A stretch of 64,000 bases of DNA, from the NCBI GenBank assembly GCA_030156395.1, contig JASGMP010000002.1:1-64000 (forward strand), given 5' to 3'. The notes beneath the pieces were generated by a model that did no database searches, was not told the DNA's origin, and worked only from the letters and a program-made list of their open reading frames with translations. This document shows positions 18,081 to 28,087 of the stretch, one piece after another. Source of the DNA: Fidelibacterota bacterium. GTDB taxonomy: Bacteria; Fidelibacterota; Fidelibacteria; Fidelibacterales; Fidelibacteraceae. A program made the position numbers and the translations under genes. Numbering within the stretch: the stretch's first letter is position 1; every line of letters begins with the position of its first letter.

Positions 18081-19406
18081 TTAAAACTGTCCCCGAGGCA
18101 TGTTAAAGCCCTTTTCGGGTAATTTCATTTTATTCATTTTCTTCATCATCTTCTTCATCTGTTCGAACTGATTCAACAATCGGTTCACATCTGAAACCTG
18201 CGTACCGCTCCCCCGGGCGATGCGTTTCCGGCGACTGGCATTGATCACCTGTGGCATTTCCCGTTCTTGGAACGTCATAGAATTTAAGATAGCTTCCGTT
18301 CTAATGAAATGATTTTCATCAACTTGGACGTTTTTTAAGCGGCTGAAACCCGGGATCATCTCCATTAAAGACCCCAAGGGGCCCATTTTTTTTACCATTT
18401 TAAGCTGTTTTTGAAAGTCGGTAAGTGTAAACTGATTCTTTCGAAGTTTTTGTTCCAGTTTTTCCGCTTCTTTTTCATCCACAGCCTCCTGAGCTTTTTC
18501 CACCAGCGAAACAATATCCCCTTTACCCAGGATCCGGTCGGCAAAACGGTCTGGATGAAAAGGTTCCAGATCCCCTGGTTTTTCACCGGAAGATATGAAT
18601 TTTACAGGTTTTCCTGTCACAGATTTAATCGAAAGTGCGGCACCGCCCCGGGTATCTCCGTCCATTTTTGTCAAAACCAGTCCCGTCACGGAAAGCTGTT
18701 GATTAAACTCATGGGCAGAGTTCACTGCATCCTGTCCGATCATCCCATCTGCCACGAAAAGAATTTCACGGGGATGCAGGAAATTTTGGAGAGATTGCAG
18801 TTCGCCCATCATCTTTTCATCAATATGCAGTCGGCCAGCCGTATCCACAATCATCACATTGGTATTGCCCTGACGGGCTTTGTCCATGGCATTCCGGCAT
18901 ATCGTCAAAGGATCCACGCCCTTTTCAGCATGTACGGGGATACCTGTCTCAATGCCCAGTTTCACAAGTTGATCAATGGCTGCCGGTCTGTACACATCTG
19001 CAGCTACAAGTAAAGGCCTTTTCCCCGAGGACTTCAGATATAACCCCAGTTTGGCTGCCAGAGTGGTCTTGCCTGAACCCTGCAGACCCACAAGCATCAA
19101 CACGGCAGGAGGAAGTCCTCCAAGATTCAGGGGAACATATTCGTCACCTAAAATACGAATCAGTTCTTCATGGATAATTTTGATAATTTGCTGACCGGGA
19201 GTAACACTCTTTAATACCCGGACACCCAGGGCTTTTTCCGTCACAGTCTGGATAAAATCACGGGCAACGGTAAAATTGACATCCGCTTCCAAGAGAGTTC
19301 GGCGGATTTCCCGCATGGCATCCTGAATATTGGATTCCGTGATCGTTCCCTGACCCCGGAGCTTCTTTAGAACACCATCCAGATTTTCACGCAGTTGTTC
19401 GAGCAT
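18081..19406 (-). CDS. ffh: Signal recognition particle GTPase Ffh
   Basis: 441 residues. With 4.5S RNA it targets nascent membrane proteins to FtsY. An N-domain (1-85) is followed by the G-domain with P-loop GLQGSGKTT (107-115), [26 protein letters not shown] and [14 protein letters not shown]. The Met-rich M-domain begins near 325 and includes [13 protein letters not shown], the RNA-binding [14 protein letters not shown] and the tail [14 protein letters not shown]. First gene of the operon, with a promoter at 19429-19457. Confidence 0.98.
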   Translation of the reverse strand: MLEQLRENLDGVLKKLRGQGTITESNIQDAMREIRRTLLEADVNFTVARDFIQTVTEKALGVRVLKSVTPGQQIIKIIHEELIRILGDEYVPLNLGGLPPAVLMLVGLQGSGKTTLAAKLGLYLKSSGKRPLLVAADVYRPAAIDQLVKLGIETGIPVHAEKGVDPLTICRNAMDKARQGNTNVMIVDTAGRLHIDEKMMGELQSLQNFLHPREILFVADGMIGQDAVNSAHEFNQQLSVTGLVLTKMDGDTRGGAALSIKSVTGKPVKFISSGEKPGDLEPFHPDRFADRILGKGDIVSLVEKAQEAVDEKEAEKLEQKLRKNQFTLTDFQKQLKMVKKMGPLGSLMEMIPGFSRLKNVQVDENHFIRTEAILNSMTFQEREMPQVINASRRKRIARGSGTQVSDVNRLLNQFEQMKKMMKKMNKMKLPEKGFNMPRGQF

Positions 19407-19428
19407 CTTTCTCCCTTTTCAGCCCGGA

Positions 19429-19457
19429 AATATACAAAATCAATAGGCTTGCGTAAA
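19429..19457 (-). promoter_or_regulatory. Putative promoter of the ffh operon
   Basis: On the minus strand TTTACG (19457-19452), a 17-base spacer ending in TG, then TATATT (19434-19429), 23 bases before the ffh start codon. The -10 matches 5/6 and the -35 4/6 of the sigma-70 consensus. Confidence 0.55.
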
Positions 19458-19545
19458 GTATGATTTCCACACCCTGACTAACTTTTCTACACATCTTATC
19501 ACCTAATCTATAATCTGCCAACCCCAAAACCTTTTAAAAATGGGA

Positions 19546-20157
19546 TCAACTGATTTCATCCAGGAGTTTTTCAACTTCCTTGGCTTTTGTTGTCCGTCCG
19601 GCCCGTTTATAGCGCGTGATAGATTCTTCAAAATATTCGGCGGCTTTTTCCACGTTTCCTAGCATCTTCTGTTCCATTCCGGCCTCTCTCAGATAGAGAG
19701 CTGATTCTTCCCATCGGCCGTCATTTTTTAGGGCTTCTGCCATTTTTTCAAAATCAATATCCGATTCTTCACTGCCGGTACTGGGCGCCTTTCCTTCAAG
19801 TGCTCCTTCCAGAGACGGGATAAGTTTTTCATAAATGGCGGATTTTGCCTGAACATCATAAGCGCCTGCATCAATAAAGGATTTGCGTATATCTATGGTT
19901 AGCTCACCGGTTAAGGCTATCACAGGAACCTTTTCATTAATCTTTTTCATAAGACGGAGAGTTTTAATGCCGTTAATACCCGGCAGGTTTTCATCCAGAA
20001 GTACGACATCCACCTCATTTGATTTTTCACGAAATATATCGATGGCAATTTCCCCTGTTTCCGCCTCCAAAAAACGAAAGCGATCATTCCCCAGATAATC
20101 GATCAGGGTATCCCTGAGGAGTTTTTTGTCATCAACCAGTAATATTGTCTTTTGCAT
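19546..20157 (-). CDS. Response regulator: receiver domain plus helical TPR-like tail
   Basis: 203 residues. Residues 3-120 are a CheY-like receiver with acidic pair Asp9/Asp10, phospho-acceptor Asp55 in VVLLDENLPG, Thr83 in ALTGE and Lys105. Residues 135-203 are helical, with ALKNDGRWEESALYLREAGMEQ and AAEYFEESITRYKRAG resembling one and a half TPR units instead of a DNA-binding domain. Output is therefore probably protein-protein interaction. It is last of a tight minus-strand cluster, nine bases after the REC-kinase gene, which may be its phosphodonor. Confidence 0.85.
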   Translation of the reverse strand: MQKTILLVDDKKLLRDTLIDYLGNDRFRFLEAETGEIAIDIFREKSNEVDVVLLDENLPGINGIKTLRLMKKINEKVPVIALTGELTIDIRKSFIDAGAYDVQAKSAIYEKLIPSLEGALEGKAPSTGSEESDIDFEKMAEALKNDGRWEESALYLREAGMEQKMLGNVEKAAEYFEESITRYKRAGRTTKAKEVEKLLDEIS

Positions 20158-20166
20158 TTCTATCTC

Positions 20167-21381
20167 CTATGATTCAATATTCTTAAAGGACACGGTGAAA
20201 GTTGTTCCCACATTTTCCTTACTTTTCACCGAAATGGTTCCTCCTGAATTCTCAACAGCTTTCCGGCAAATCAACAGCCCTAAACCGGTACCGGTCGTGG
20301 ATTTCCACCGGGTATAATCAGGTCGCCAGATTTTATCAATCACCTCCTCGGGGATACCGCAACCTGTATCTTCCACTTCGGCAATAACCTGACCTCCCTT
20401 CCGGCGGGTCCGGAGGGTGAGGGTCCCCTTGCCCTCCATCGCCTTGTAGGCATTTTCAATCAGATTGAGAAAGACCCGTAATAAATCCTCTTCCGAAGCG
20501 GAAATATACAACGGTTCATCGGCAAAATCCTCCTGAACCGTTACTTCCGGATTCTCATGGACCTTGGATTCGGCAAAAACCCGAATAGCCGATTGTATAA
20601 TTTGAGTCAGATCCACTTTTTTCTCATGGGTTTTATCAATTGAAATGGCATTCCCCAGATGTTTCAGTTTTTCTCCCAGTTCCTTAAAAAATTTCATGAG
20701 GTCAATGATACCTGAAATACGTTCATCGCTCTCATTGGCCAGTTCATTCATTTTACGCACTTCATCAATGAGCTGTTCTGCTTTTACATCACCTGTTTCA
20801 GGATTCACACGAGCATTAACCCGGGTACTGCTGATTTCCTGAAGCTGATTAATTTTTCGCCGGAGGGTTTGAAGCCGAAGCATGAGGGATCCATAATACG
20901 ACCCGGACATATCGTGTCCTACACTTTTGACAATCAACTGGGATTCTTCAATGGCTTTTTGCCGCTCTTTCCGCAGCTCTTCATTTAACAGCCGTTCACT
21001 CTGCCAGTCAAAACCCCGCTTGATCCGTTTGACAAATTCATCGGGAAACTCGACAACTGCCGGTTTCTGAATAAAATCCCGGGCTCCGTATTGCAGAGAA
21101 TCTACGGCGTTTTCAATGGTGATCTCACCTGTCAGAACAATGATATAGTTCCGATTGATCAAAGAGCGTTTGTTCAGTTCATGAAGGACTTCAATACCAC
21201 TCATGCCAGGCATTTTCAGGTCAAGGAGGACAACCCGGTATTCAGAACTTTCCAGTCTCCGGATGGCTTCTGTACCGTCCAGGACATATTCAACCTTCCA
21301 GTTTTCATCTTCCAACAGGTCAACGATACTTTCACAAAAGGCCTGACTGTCATCTACAATCAGAAGGTCACTGTCAAACAT
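20167..21381 (-). CDS. Receiver-histidine kinase hybrid (REC-DHp-HATPase)
   Basis: 404 residues from ATG 21381 (GGAGG five bases upstream), overlapping the previous stop by eight bases. The receiver domain comes first (acceptor Asp54 in VLLDLKMPGM, Lys106), then a coiled linker, a putative phospho-accepting His156 in KSVGHDMSGSYYG, an atypical long DHp helix pair, and a complete GHKL ATPase: N-box NLIENAYKAM (Asn310), G1 EDTGCGIP, and G2 TGTGLGLLI. There is no transmembrane segment, so it is cytoplasmic and probably reads phosphorylation of its own receiver. The SVGHDM box is unlike the common HE(L/I) form. Likely partners are the adjacent GAF protein (sensor) and REC protein (target). Confidence 0.88.
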   Translation of the reverse strand: MFDSDLLIVDDSQAFCESIVDLLEDENWKVEYVLDGTEAIRRLESSEYRVVLLDLKMPGMSGIEVLHELNKRSLINRNYIIVLTGEITIENAVDSLQYGARDFIQKPAVVEFPDEFVKRIKRGFDWQSERLLNEELRKERQKAIEESQLIVKSVGHDMSGSYYGSLMLRLQTLRRKINQLQEISSTRVNARVNPETGDVKAEQLIDEVRKMNELANESDERISGIIDLMKFFKELGEKLKHLGNAISIDKTHEKKVDLTQIIQSAIRVFAESKVHENPEVTVQEDFADEPLYISASEEDLLRVFLNLIENAYKAMEGKGTLTLRTRRKGGQVIAEVEDTGCGIPEEVIDKIWRPDYTRWKSTTGTGLGLLICRKAVENSGGTISVKSKENVGTTFTVSFKNIES

Positions 21382-23182
21382 TTTCACCTCCGGCAGGAAT
21401 ACAGATGGTAATCGAGACCCCGTTTTTTTCGGGTTTTAAATTTATTATTCCCTGATAATTATTGTGAACAATTTCTTTGGCTACGGTAAACATAAACTGC
21501 TGGGGAGTTACCACTTCGCTGCCGTCCGGCAACATAGAAATGGCCGATCCAAACGCCTGCATGGATACGTTATCTTCTGAAATAATATGGGTCTTGATCA
21601 TCTGGGATTTTTGATCGTATGTCACTTCAATATGAATAAAACCGTTATAGTGCTGCAATTGAGAAATGGCAATCAGGAGGAGATTGATCACCACTTCCAT
21701 CATCTCGTTCGGTTCTACAATAACTTTTGGTATGGCCTTCTCAGCCTGGCGGTCCCTGTAGACTGTAATTTTCTTCCGAATGATCTCATCGCTGAGAAAA
21801 AGAAGACTTTCGTCAATAATATCACTCCAGGTTTTCCGGACTTTTAAAAATCCTGCTTTGGTTGAAAATTCCTGTAAAACCTTGATGCCACTGGCGACTT
21901 CTGTAAGTTTTTCTTCGATCACTCCCAGGCGTTTTAAAAAATCTTCCGGATTCAGAGTTTTCTTCCTTTTAATTATCCGCTTCAGGTTCAGTACATTGAG
22001 CTGGGCTGTCGTCAGGGGATTGATGACCTCATTGGGCAGGCGAATTGCCATGGTACCAAGAGCTGTCAATCGCTGAGTTTTAAACATTTGAATGGCAGAG
22101 GTTTTCATACTTTCCAGATATTGGAGATTTTCGATGGCAACTGCCAGCATATCGGCAAGGACGGCAATATACTTTTCATCATCTTCTGAAAAAATAGTTT
22201 CATCACCAGGATATTTGGCAATTTTATTATAAAGTTTAATGCATCCAATGACATCACTCTTCATGGCGATGGGACTCCCCAGAAAAGCCAGGCGATCACC
22301 ATGTTTCAGATTCCGTTTCATCTGGGACCTATATTTTCCTTTATACTTTGGAAAAGTGAGGACATTATTCAGGCGGATGATGCGATTTTCCTCTACCAGA
22401 GTCCCTGTGAGCCCTTCACCAATTTTATGCTCCGCTTTATTGATCAGATCTTTGGGGATACCATGGCCTGCTCTTAAGACGAGGACATTTCCGGTTTTTT
22501 CCTTCAGGAGGTAAATTTCACTGGTTTCAGCCGAAAAAGTCCGTGTTGCAGCTTCAGCCACAAAATTCAAAAGATCCGTCTGGTTATAGTGGGTATGCAG
22601 GCGTGTGCCGAATTCCATCAGCAGTTTAAAATAATCGGCTTTTTTCCTTTCCTGCAGGTAATGGTAACTGTTTTCCAGGGCAATACTGATATATCCTGCA
22701 ATGTGAATTAAAAGGTCCTGATGTGTCTCATCAAAATTATACTCATTGCTGGATGCCCGGATCACACCGTAAAAGCGGCCACTTTTAGATACAATGGGAA
22801 CGGCCAGATATGATTTGGCAATCCGGCGGTCACCATCCGAAAATTTGTTGATCCAGTTGATCTCCTTCCCGTGCTCTTTTTTCAAATCATCTACAGATTT
22901 CTGGTCAAAATCTTGAATCAACAAGGGTTTCTGAAATTTAAAAACCCATCCTGTAAGTCCTTCCCCCCGGCTGTACCGAATTACTTCGGTATTTTGAACC
23001 TGCTGACTTGTGGTTTCGGCCAGTTCAATACAATCCGTCCCTTCATTATACAGAAAAATCGTACATCCTTTGGCATTCAGTATTCGGGAAATCTGCTCCA
23101 CACTTTTGCGGAGAATCTCCTCCGGTTCAAGTTCCGTAAAAATATTCATCAGTCCTTTTAACTGGGAAATAGATAATTCCAT
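21374..23182 (-). CDS. Double-GAF sensor with degenerate histidine-kinase core
   Basis: 602 residues, no membrane segments. GAF1 occupies about 15-175 (EGLTGWVF and AVPIVSKSGRFYGVI) and GAF2 about 190-355 (GEGLTGTLVEENRII and SPIAMKSDVIGCIKLYN). Residues 365-440 align with a DHp helix (RLTALGTMAIRLPNEVINPLTTAQ), but the phospho-accepting His of the usual HExxNPL block is Asn384. The C-terminal region (about 470-600) has the outline of an ATPase domain, with EPNEMMEVVINLLLIAIS in place of the N-box and no G1 or G2 glycine motifs. It therefore appears unable to bind ATP or autophosphorylate and probably acts as a ligand-sensing scaffold for the kinase gene it overlaps. Confidence 0.82.
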   Translation of the reverse strand: MELSISQLKGLMNIFTELEPEEILRKSVEQISRILNAKGCTIFLYNEGTDCIELAETTSQQVQNTEVIRYSRGEGLTGWVFKFQKPLLIQDFDQKSVDDLKKEHGKEINWINKFSDGDRRIAKSYLAVPIVSKSGRFYGVIRASSNEYNFDETHQDLLIHIAGYISIALENSYHYLQERKKADYFKLLMEFGTRLHTHYNQTDLLNFVAEAATRTFSAETSEIYLLKEKTGNVLVLRAGHGIPKDLINKAEHKIGEGLTGTLVEENRIIRLNNVLTFPKYKGKYRSQMKRNLKHGDRLAFLGSPIAMKSDVIGCIKLYNKIAKYPGDETIFSEDDEKYIAVLADMLAVAIENLQYLESMKTSAIQMFKTQRLTALGTMAIRLPNEVINPLTTAQLNVLNLKRIIKRKKTLNPEDFLKRLGVIEEKLTEVASGIKVLQEFSTKAGFLKVRKTWSDIIDESLLFLSDEIIRKKITVYRDRQAEKAIPKVIVEPNEMMEVVINLLLIAISQLQHYNGFIHIEVTYDQKSQMIKTHIISEDNVSMQAFGSAISMLPDGSEVVTPQQFMFTVAKEIVHNNYQGIINLKPEKNGVSITICIPAGGENV

Positions 23183-23204
23183 AGATATCCTAACCTTTTG
23201 TAAA

Positions 23205-24767
23205 TCAGGGATTATTTTGAGTCATTTTCAACCAGGCAGTGGCCTCCTGATTGCCGGGATCTATTTTAAGAGCCTGTTGCCAATATTTTCGCGCTTCATC
23301 AGGACTGGATTGTTCCCATTTCAGGATGCCCAGAGCAATCAGGGCTTCAGAGAGATTGGGATTGGTTTCCAGCGCTTTCATATAATAGGTTTCTGCCAAT
23401 AAGGGCTTATTTTGGGTCAGATAGTATTTACCAAGCCAGTAATTTCCCCAGCTTATCCAGTGATAGGAATCAGGGTTGATATCCAGGGCATTTCGGAAAG
23501 CCCGTGTTGATTCACGGAACAACTCCTTATTTTTTAAAATTTCAGCTTGAACATAATACGCAGCTGGTAGCCAGAAAGAAATGTTGTAAGCTCTGTTATT
23601 GCGGCGGTACACTTGGGACCAGTAAACGGATGCCCGGGCTACGTCAAATGTATGCCAGTAGGCTTTTCCCAGGAGGAACCGGGCTTCTGTATGATCCGGA
23701 TCCAGACGGATAACTTCTTCAAGGTGTCGGATGGCGTATGTATACTGCTTCTGGTCCATGTAAATTTGTCCAAGACTCAAATAGAGTTTAGGTGAACGAC
23801 TGTTTCGGGTAATAGCTTTTTGATAATAGGTTTTTGCCGTTTCATTGTAACCCCGTTGCCAAGCGATTTTACCCAATCCCTCATAGGCATCAGGATGGGA
23901 AGGATTTAATTGAATGACTTCTTCATACAGGGATTGGGCACTGTCGATCCTGCCGGTCTCCATCAACAAACCAGCCAGATTCAGTCTGGCCGGTACATTC
24001 CGGGGATCCAAAAGAAGTATTTCAGCATAAGCCCCGAACGCTTGCTCATACAAACCAAGTTGCTGATAGATTTCTCCAGCCTTAGACCAGTAGCGGGCAT
24101 TCCGGGGGCTTAATCTCAGGGCTTCCAGAATCGCATCTCTGGCGGATGGATAATTTTTCTGTGCTTCCATATACAAAGAGAGATAATAATGGAGTTCCGG
24201 GTCATCCGGATAATGCATAAGGGCTTTATCCAAGCGTATTTTCACTGTCTGCCAGTCTTCCTCCTTCACCGCCATTTCAACCCGTTGCCGTTCACTCATA
24301 CGGTCCACCGGGACCGGCATTTCATCCAGGCGGGATTCAAGGGATTCAATTCTTCGGCGATATGCCTCGATTTCCCGCAAAATGTCTTCTGATGTCTTGG
24401 GTGGTGCAGTTTCTGCCTGCTTCAGATCTTTTTCCATATCCTGAATAAAGGACCGGATCTTTTTCCACTGTTCCACCATTTTTTTATACTCTGCCTGGGT
24501 CTTGGCAGATGACTCCGTGTCGCCTAAAACCCGGATTTTTTTCGCATCCTGTTTTAACATGTTCAATATGCGGGTGATAGTAACTTTTTCCTTACTGTCT
24601 GGTGGGTAGTTTTCCACTTTTTTGGAAAAAGAAACTGCTTCCTGATATAAAGTTTTGAGGGCGGTGGTCATCTGTTCGGTCGTCACAGCATACGCCTGGG
24701 TTATAAAAAAGAGGGATAAAATCATCCCCAAATATCCGGTACGGCGAAAAACAGAATTTTTAATCAT
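23205..24767 (-). CDS. Periplasmic TPR-repeat protein
   Basis: 520 residues. Signal peptide (residues 1-27, ending ITQAYA), then a charged helical region (30-150) likely to form a coiled coil. At least nine TPR units follow from about 155 to the end; good examples are PELHYYLSLYMEAQKNYPSARDA and DAYEGLGKIAWQRGYNETAKTYY. TPRs bind protein partners, but none can be named. It lies 22 bases before the GAF sensor start and in the same direction, so it may be co-transcribed with the signalling cluster and link it to the envelope; that is inference from position. Confidence 0.78.
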   Translation of the reverse strand: MIKNSVFRRTGYLGMILSLFFITQAYAVTTEQMTTALKTLYQEAVSFSKKVENYPPDSKEKVTITRILNMLKQDAKKIRVLGDTESSAKTQAEYKKMVEQWKKIRSFIQDMEKDLKQAETAPPKTSEDILREIEAYRRRIESLESRLDEMPVPVDRMSERQRVEMAVKEEDWQTVKIRLDKALMHYPDDPELHYYLSLYMEAQKNYPSARDAILEALRLSPRNARYWSKAGEIYQQLGLYEQAFGAYAEILLLDPRNVPARLNLAGLLMETGRIDSAQSLYEEVIQLNPSHPDAYEGLGKIAWQRGYNETAKTYYQKAITRNSRSPKLYLSLGQIYMDQKQYTYAIRHLEEVIRLDPDHTEARFLLGKAYWHTFDVARASVYWSQVYRRNNRAYNISFWLPAAYYVQAEILKNKELFRESTRAFRNALDINPDSYHWISWGNYWLGKYYLTQNKPLLAETYYMKALETNPNLSEALIALGILKWEQSSPDEARKYWQQALKIDPGNQEATAWLKMTQNNP

Positions 24768-25170
24768 TGGTTTTATCCTGTCTGTGTGAACAAATACTGG
24801 AAGTCATGATAAAACATATTAAATAAATTATCTCATCATTTCAAGGAAATAGAAAAGGATAAAAGAGAAGACACTTTAAAAGAAAAAATAGTTTTACTCG
24901 TCTGGCGAATCAAGGGACATCTTGAATGAAAGGGATAGCCCAACGAAACACAGATATTACATTACAAAAGATGTTTCCGGATTGGTAGTACCTTTTTATA
25001 CGTGGGAATTTTCGCGGCATCACCCCATTTATCACAGAAGGCAAAAAAGTGTACGTTTATCCCGTCTGCTTTTTCTATATAAGTCCCTAAATGATTCATG
25101 TAAGTTATTCACGGAAAATATGATTGCAGTTTGTCTGTAAAATGTTACTACTGCTTCATCGAATTCCTAT
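24768..25170. other. Gene-free stretch, nothing recognised
   Basis: 403 bases between the start of the TPR gene and the end of mdh, AT-rich. It must hold the promoter of the minus-strand TPR gene near its left end. I see no tRNA, hairpin with T tract or repeat shared with the islands. A 72-codon frame at 24922-25140 starts with TTG, lacks a ribosome site and resembles nothing known. Confidence 0.6.
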
Positions 25171-26139
25171 TCAAAGTAAATTCAATTTTTGCATATTGGT
25201 TATAAGACTTTTTACCTGTAGGGCAGAGGACTGGAAAGCATTTTTTTCGTCGGGGCTAAGTTGAATTTCCACAACCTTTATCACACCAGATTGGGCTAGG
25301 ACAGCCGGAACGCCCATATACAGATCATGAAGGCCATATTCGCCCTGAAGATAGGCACAAACTGGTAAAAGACGATGCTCATCCCGAAGAATACTTTCTG
25401 CCATGGCAACTGCTGCAGAAGCAGGAGAATAGAAGGCAGATCCAGACTTCAGGAGTCCAACAATTTCCCCACCTGCCATACGGGTTCTTTCCACCATGGT
25501 TTGCATCATATGCTGTGCTTTATTTTCATCCCCATATTTTTGAATCAATAAATCCATAACCGGAACTCCGTGGACATTTGCCGAGTAAACCAGAGGTACC
25601 ATAGAATCGCCGTGGCCTCCTAAAACCATTGCGTTTACATCCTTGACACTTATACTCAGTTCTTGTGCAATAAATGTACAAAAACGTGAACTATCCAAAA
25701 CACCTGCTTGTCCCATCACCCGATTAACGGGAAACTCTGATACTTTTTGAAAAAGCATTACCATAGCATCCAGAGGATTTGAAATAAGAATGACAATGGC
25801 TTCAGGGGCATATTGGCGGATATTTTCAGCAACAGACCTTATAATTTTACTGTTAACTGTTAAGAGATCATCACGGCTCATTCCGGGTTTTCGGGGGACA
25901 CCCGCTGTTACAATCACCAGATCTGCACCCTGAATATCCTCATAGGTGTTGGTTCCCTGGATGGAGACATCAAACCCGTCGATTCGGGATGCTTCCTGTA
26001 CATCCAATGCTTTCCCCTGTGGTAAATCTTTGACAATGTCATATAGAATCACATTTCCCAGATGACGTAAAGCTATCAGGTGACTGATGACAGTCCCGAT
26101 TTGCCCGGCACCGATAATCGCAATTTTGGGTCTGGACAT
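25171..26139 (-). CDS. mdh: Malate dehydrogenase (NAD-dependent, LDH/MDH family)
   Basis: 322 residues from ATG 26139 (GGAAGG upstream); a 38-codon upstream extension of the frame has no family match. It interconverts malate and oxaloacetate. NAD-binding [14 protein letters not shown] is at the N-terminus with Asp35 (ILYDIV) for the adenine ribose. The substrate loop [11 protein letters not shown] carries the Arg that selects dicarboxylates, ISNPLDAMV and the catalytic His in LGGHGDSMV are intact, and [10 protein letters not shown] is a typical bacterial MDH block. It stands between the gene-poor stretch and the rpmA terminator. Confidence 0.93.
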   Translation of the reverse strand: MSRPKIAIIGAGQIGTVISHLIALRHLGNVILYDIVKDLPQGKALDVQEASRIDGFDVSIQGTNTYEDIQGADLVIVTAGVPRKPGMSRDDLLTVNSKIIRSVAENIRQYAPEAIVILISNPLDAMVMLFQKVSEFPVNRVMGQAGVLDSSRFCTFIAQELSISVKDVNAMVLGGHGDSMVPLVYSANVHGVPVMDLLIQKYGDENKAQHMMQTMVERTRMAGGEIVGLLKSGSAFYSPASAAVAMAESILRDEHRLLPVCAYLQGEYGLHDLYMGVPAVLAQSGVIKVVEIQLSPDEKNAFQSSALQVKSLITNMQKLNLL

Positions 26140-26270
26140 CCTATACCTTCCTTTCACGTTATCAAGCAATGTAAAAAATTTTAGAGAAGAGAAGAATGGG
26201 AGATTGGCATCTTGATACAATCTTTTGACGGGTAAAGGGACAAATAGCTGCATGATTTAGGGAGGAAAAA

Positions 26271-26296
26271 TAAAAAAAGCCTGCTTTCGCAGGCTT
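26271..26296 (-). terminator. Rho-independent terminator after rplU-rpmA
   Basis: Minus strand AAGCCTGC-GAAA-GCAGGCTT (arms 26277-26284 and 26289-26296) followed by a T run (complement of the A run 26272-26278), 25 bases after the rpmA stop. Confidence 0.94.
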
Positions 26297-26321
26297 CAGA
26301 AAAAAGAATCTATGAAAAAAG

Positions 26322-26573
26322 TCAGTTCGGCAGGATATTGATTTTCTTACGCCCCGCAGAATTTGTGAATTTCACAAATCCGTCTGCAGTGGCGAAAATC
26401 GTATCATCCCCGCCGCGTCCTGCATTTTCACCGGGCCAGAATTTTGTTCCACGCTGACGGACAATGATCGTTCCGGCTGTGACGAATTCACCACCGTAAC
26501 GCTTCACTCCCAGGTACTTGGGGTTGCTGTCCCGACCGTTCTTGGTACTTCCTAATCCTTTTTTATGTGCCAT
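26322..26573 (-). CDS. rpmA: 50S ribosomal protein L27
   Basis: 83 residues. Contains the conserved [42 protein letters not shown] and [14 protein letters not shown]. The N-terminus is the direct MAHKKG form with no cleavable extension as in Firmicutes; this tail reaches the peptidyl-transferase centre. Follows rplU by 13 bases and is followed by a strong terminator. Confidence 0.97.
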   Translation of the reverse strand: MAHKKGLGSTKNGRDSNPKYLGVKRYGGEFVTAGTIIVRQRGTKFWPGENAGRGGDDTIFATADGFVKFTNSAGRKKINILPN

Positions 26574-26586
26574 AATAAATTCTCCC

Positions 26587-26901
26587 CTAAGCCACAGCGA
26601 TATCGTCTATTTTCACCAGAGTGTAATCCTGGCGATGTCCGTTCTTGGATTTAAACCGTTTGCGTCGCTTCTTTTTGAAAACAATAATCTTTTTATCCCG
26701 GCCGTGATTCACAACCGTTGCCTTGACAGAAGCTTTATCAACATACGGTGCGCCGACTTTTACTTCCCCGTCTGATTCCAAAAACATAACGGAATCAAAA
26801 GCCAATTCTGCTCCGGCATCCACTGCCTGAAGGGGAATTTTTACTTCTTCGCCGGGCTCTACCTTGTATTGTTTGCCAGATATTTCTACAATCGCGTACA
26901 T
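26587..26901 (-). CDS. rplU: 50S ribosomal protein L21
   Basis: 104 residues, full length. [18 protein letters not shown] opens the protein; [32 protein letters not shown] is the RNA-binding C-terminal part (quoted in outline of the family's KxKRRKxYRxxxGHRQ motif). ATG at 26901 follows AAAGG. It forms an operon with rpmA under the promoter at 26933-26961. Confidence 0.96.
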   Translation of the reverse strand: MYAIVEISGKQYKVEPGEEVKIPLQAVDAGAELAFDSVMFLESDGEVKVGAPYVDKASVKATVVNHGRDKKIIVFKKKRRKRFKSKNGHRQDYTLVKIDDIAVA

Positions 26902-26932
26902 CCTTTAGATCCTCCAGATTTCATAAGCTTAT

Positions 26933-26961
26933 AAAATTACACACAGAAAAACCGGATGTCA
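26933..26961 (-). promoter_or_regulatory. Promoter of rplU-rpmA
   Basis: Minus strand TTGACA (26961-26956), exactly 17 bases, then TAATTT (26938-26933), 31 bases before the rplU ATG. A perfect -35 and a 4/6 -10. One of the clearest sigma-70-type promoters in the window. Confidence 0.7.
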
Positions 26962-26992
26962 AAGAAATTTTAATCTATCCCCGCAAAGTCTT

Positions 26993-28057
26993 TCAAAGCC
27001 ACTTTTTTTTCCTGAAAAAAACCACCATTATACTCCCTACTCCAATCATAAGAAGCCAGACGAGGGGGTAACTCCATTTCCAGCTCAGTTCAGGCATATA
27101 CACAAAATTCATACCATAGATTCCGGCAATAAAGGTGAGAGGAATGAATATAGTTGAAATAATTGTAAGAACCTTCATCACTTCATTCATTTTATTACTC
27201 ACGCTGGACAGGTAAGTATCCAGCATACCGGAAATAATATCCCGGTAGCTTTCAATTGTATCAATAATCTGAATCGTATGGTCATACACATCCCTGAGGT
27301 ATACTCGGGTTGATTGTTGAATCAGGGTTGATTCACTTCTTTCCAATCCGCTCAAAAGTTCCCGGAGAGGCCAGACAGCTTTCCTGAGATAAATCATTTC
27401 CCGTTTTAAGCGATGAAGCGTTTGTAAAATATCGTCGCTAGGATTCTGAACCAGCCTTTCTTCAAGCACCTCGATCCGATCCTCCATTTTCTCCAATACC
27501 AAAAAATAATTATCCACAATCGCATCTATCAATGCATAAGCCAAATAATCGGGTCCCAGGGTGCGGATACGTCCCTTATGATGACGAAGGCGATCCCTGA
27601 CCGGTTCAAAAACATCCCCCGGTTTTTCCTGAAAAGTGAAGAGAAAGTTTTTACCCAGAATCAGACTCACCTGCTCCGACTCTATAGATTCTGTTGATTC
27701 CTGATATCGAAGCATTTTAAGGACTATAAAGAGGATGTTTCCCGAATCCTCCATTTTGGGCCGCTGGTTCACACTGAGAATATCCTCTAGTATCAAAGGA
27801 TGAATGGCATAGTATTTTCCCAATTTTTCAATGAGGGTCACATCGTGCAGACCGTTGACATTCACCCAGGTAACTGTTGGTAAATCTTTAAAGGGAAAGG
27901 CTTTTTCAATATCTTTCAACTCTTTTTCATGGATAGAGTCGCTGTCGTAGTCTATCAGATGGATCTCCACCTGATCCATCTTCTGTTCCCCGGTAAATAT
28001 AAGTGTCCCCGGTGGTAATGCCGTTTTTCTAACTTTTCGCTTATGGTTGTTTTTCAT
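26993..28057 (-). CDS. corA: CorA-family magnesium/cobalt transporter
   Basis: 354 residues from ATG 28057 (AAGGA six bases upstream). A soluble N-terminal domain with VTWVNVNGLHD and LEDILSVNQRPKMEDSGNILFIVLKM is followed by long coiled helices with VRDRLRHHKGRIR, then TM1 (VLTIISTIFIPLTFIAGIYGMNF) containing the invariant GMN selectivity motif, an acidic loop (PELSWKW) and TM2 (YPLVWLLMIGVGSIMVVFF), ending basic. Homopentameric inner-membrane channel for Mg. The DUF975 gene lies 30 bases upstream in the same direction. Confidence 0.95.
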   Translation of the reverse strand: MKNNHKRKVRKTALPPGTLIFTGEQKMDQVEIHLIDYDSDSIHEKELKDIEKAFPFKDLPTVTWVNVNGLHDVTLIEKLGKYYAIHPLILEDILSVNQRPKMEDSGNILFIVLKMLRYQESTESIESEQVSLILGKNFLFTFQEKPGDVFEPVRDRLRHHKGRIRTLGPDYLAYALIDAIVDNYFLVLEKMEDRIEVLEERLVQNPSDDILQTLHRLKREMIYLRKAVWPLRELLSGLERSESTLIQQSTRVYLRDVYDHTIQIIDTIESYRDIISGMLDTYLSSVSNKMNEVMKVLTIISTIFIPLTFIAGIYGMNFVYMPELSWKWSYPLVWLLMIGVGSIMVVFFRKKKWL

Positions 28058-28087
28058 GATCAATCCTTATAATACCATTGTACTTAA

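Noticed and set aside
24922-25140. 72-codon open frame in the 24.8-25.2 kb gap
   Set aside because: TTG start, no ribosome site, no recognisable protein features; treated as chance.
26140-26253. 38-residue N-terminal extension of malate dehydrogenase
   Set aside because: Family proteins start at the [10 protein letters not shown] strand and GGAAGG precedes the inner ATG.
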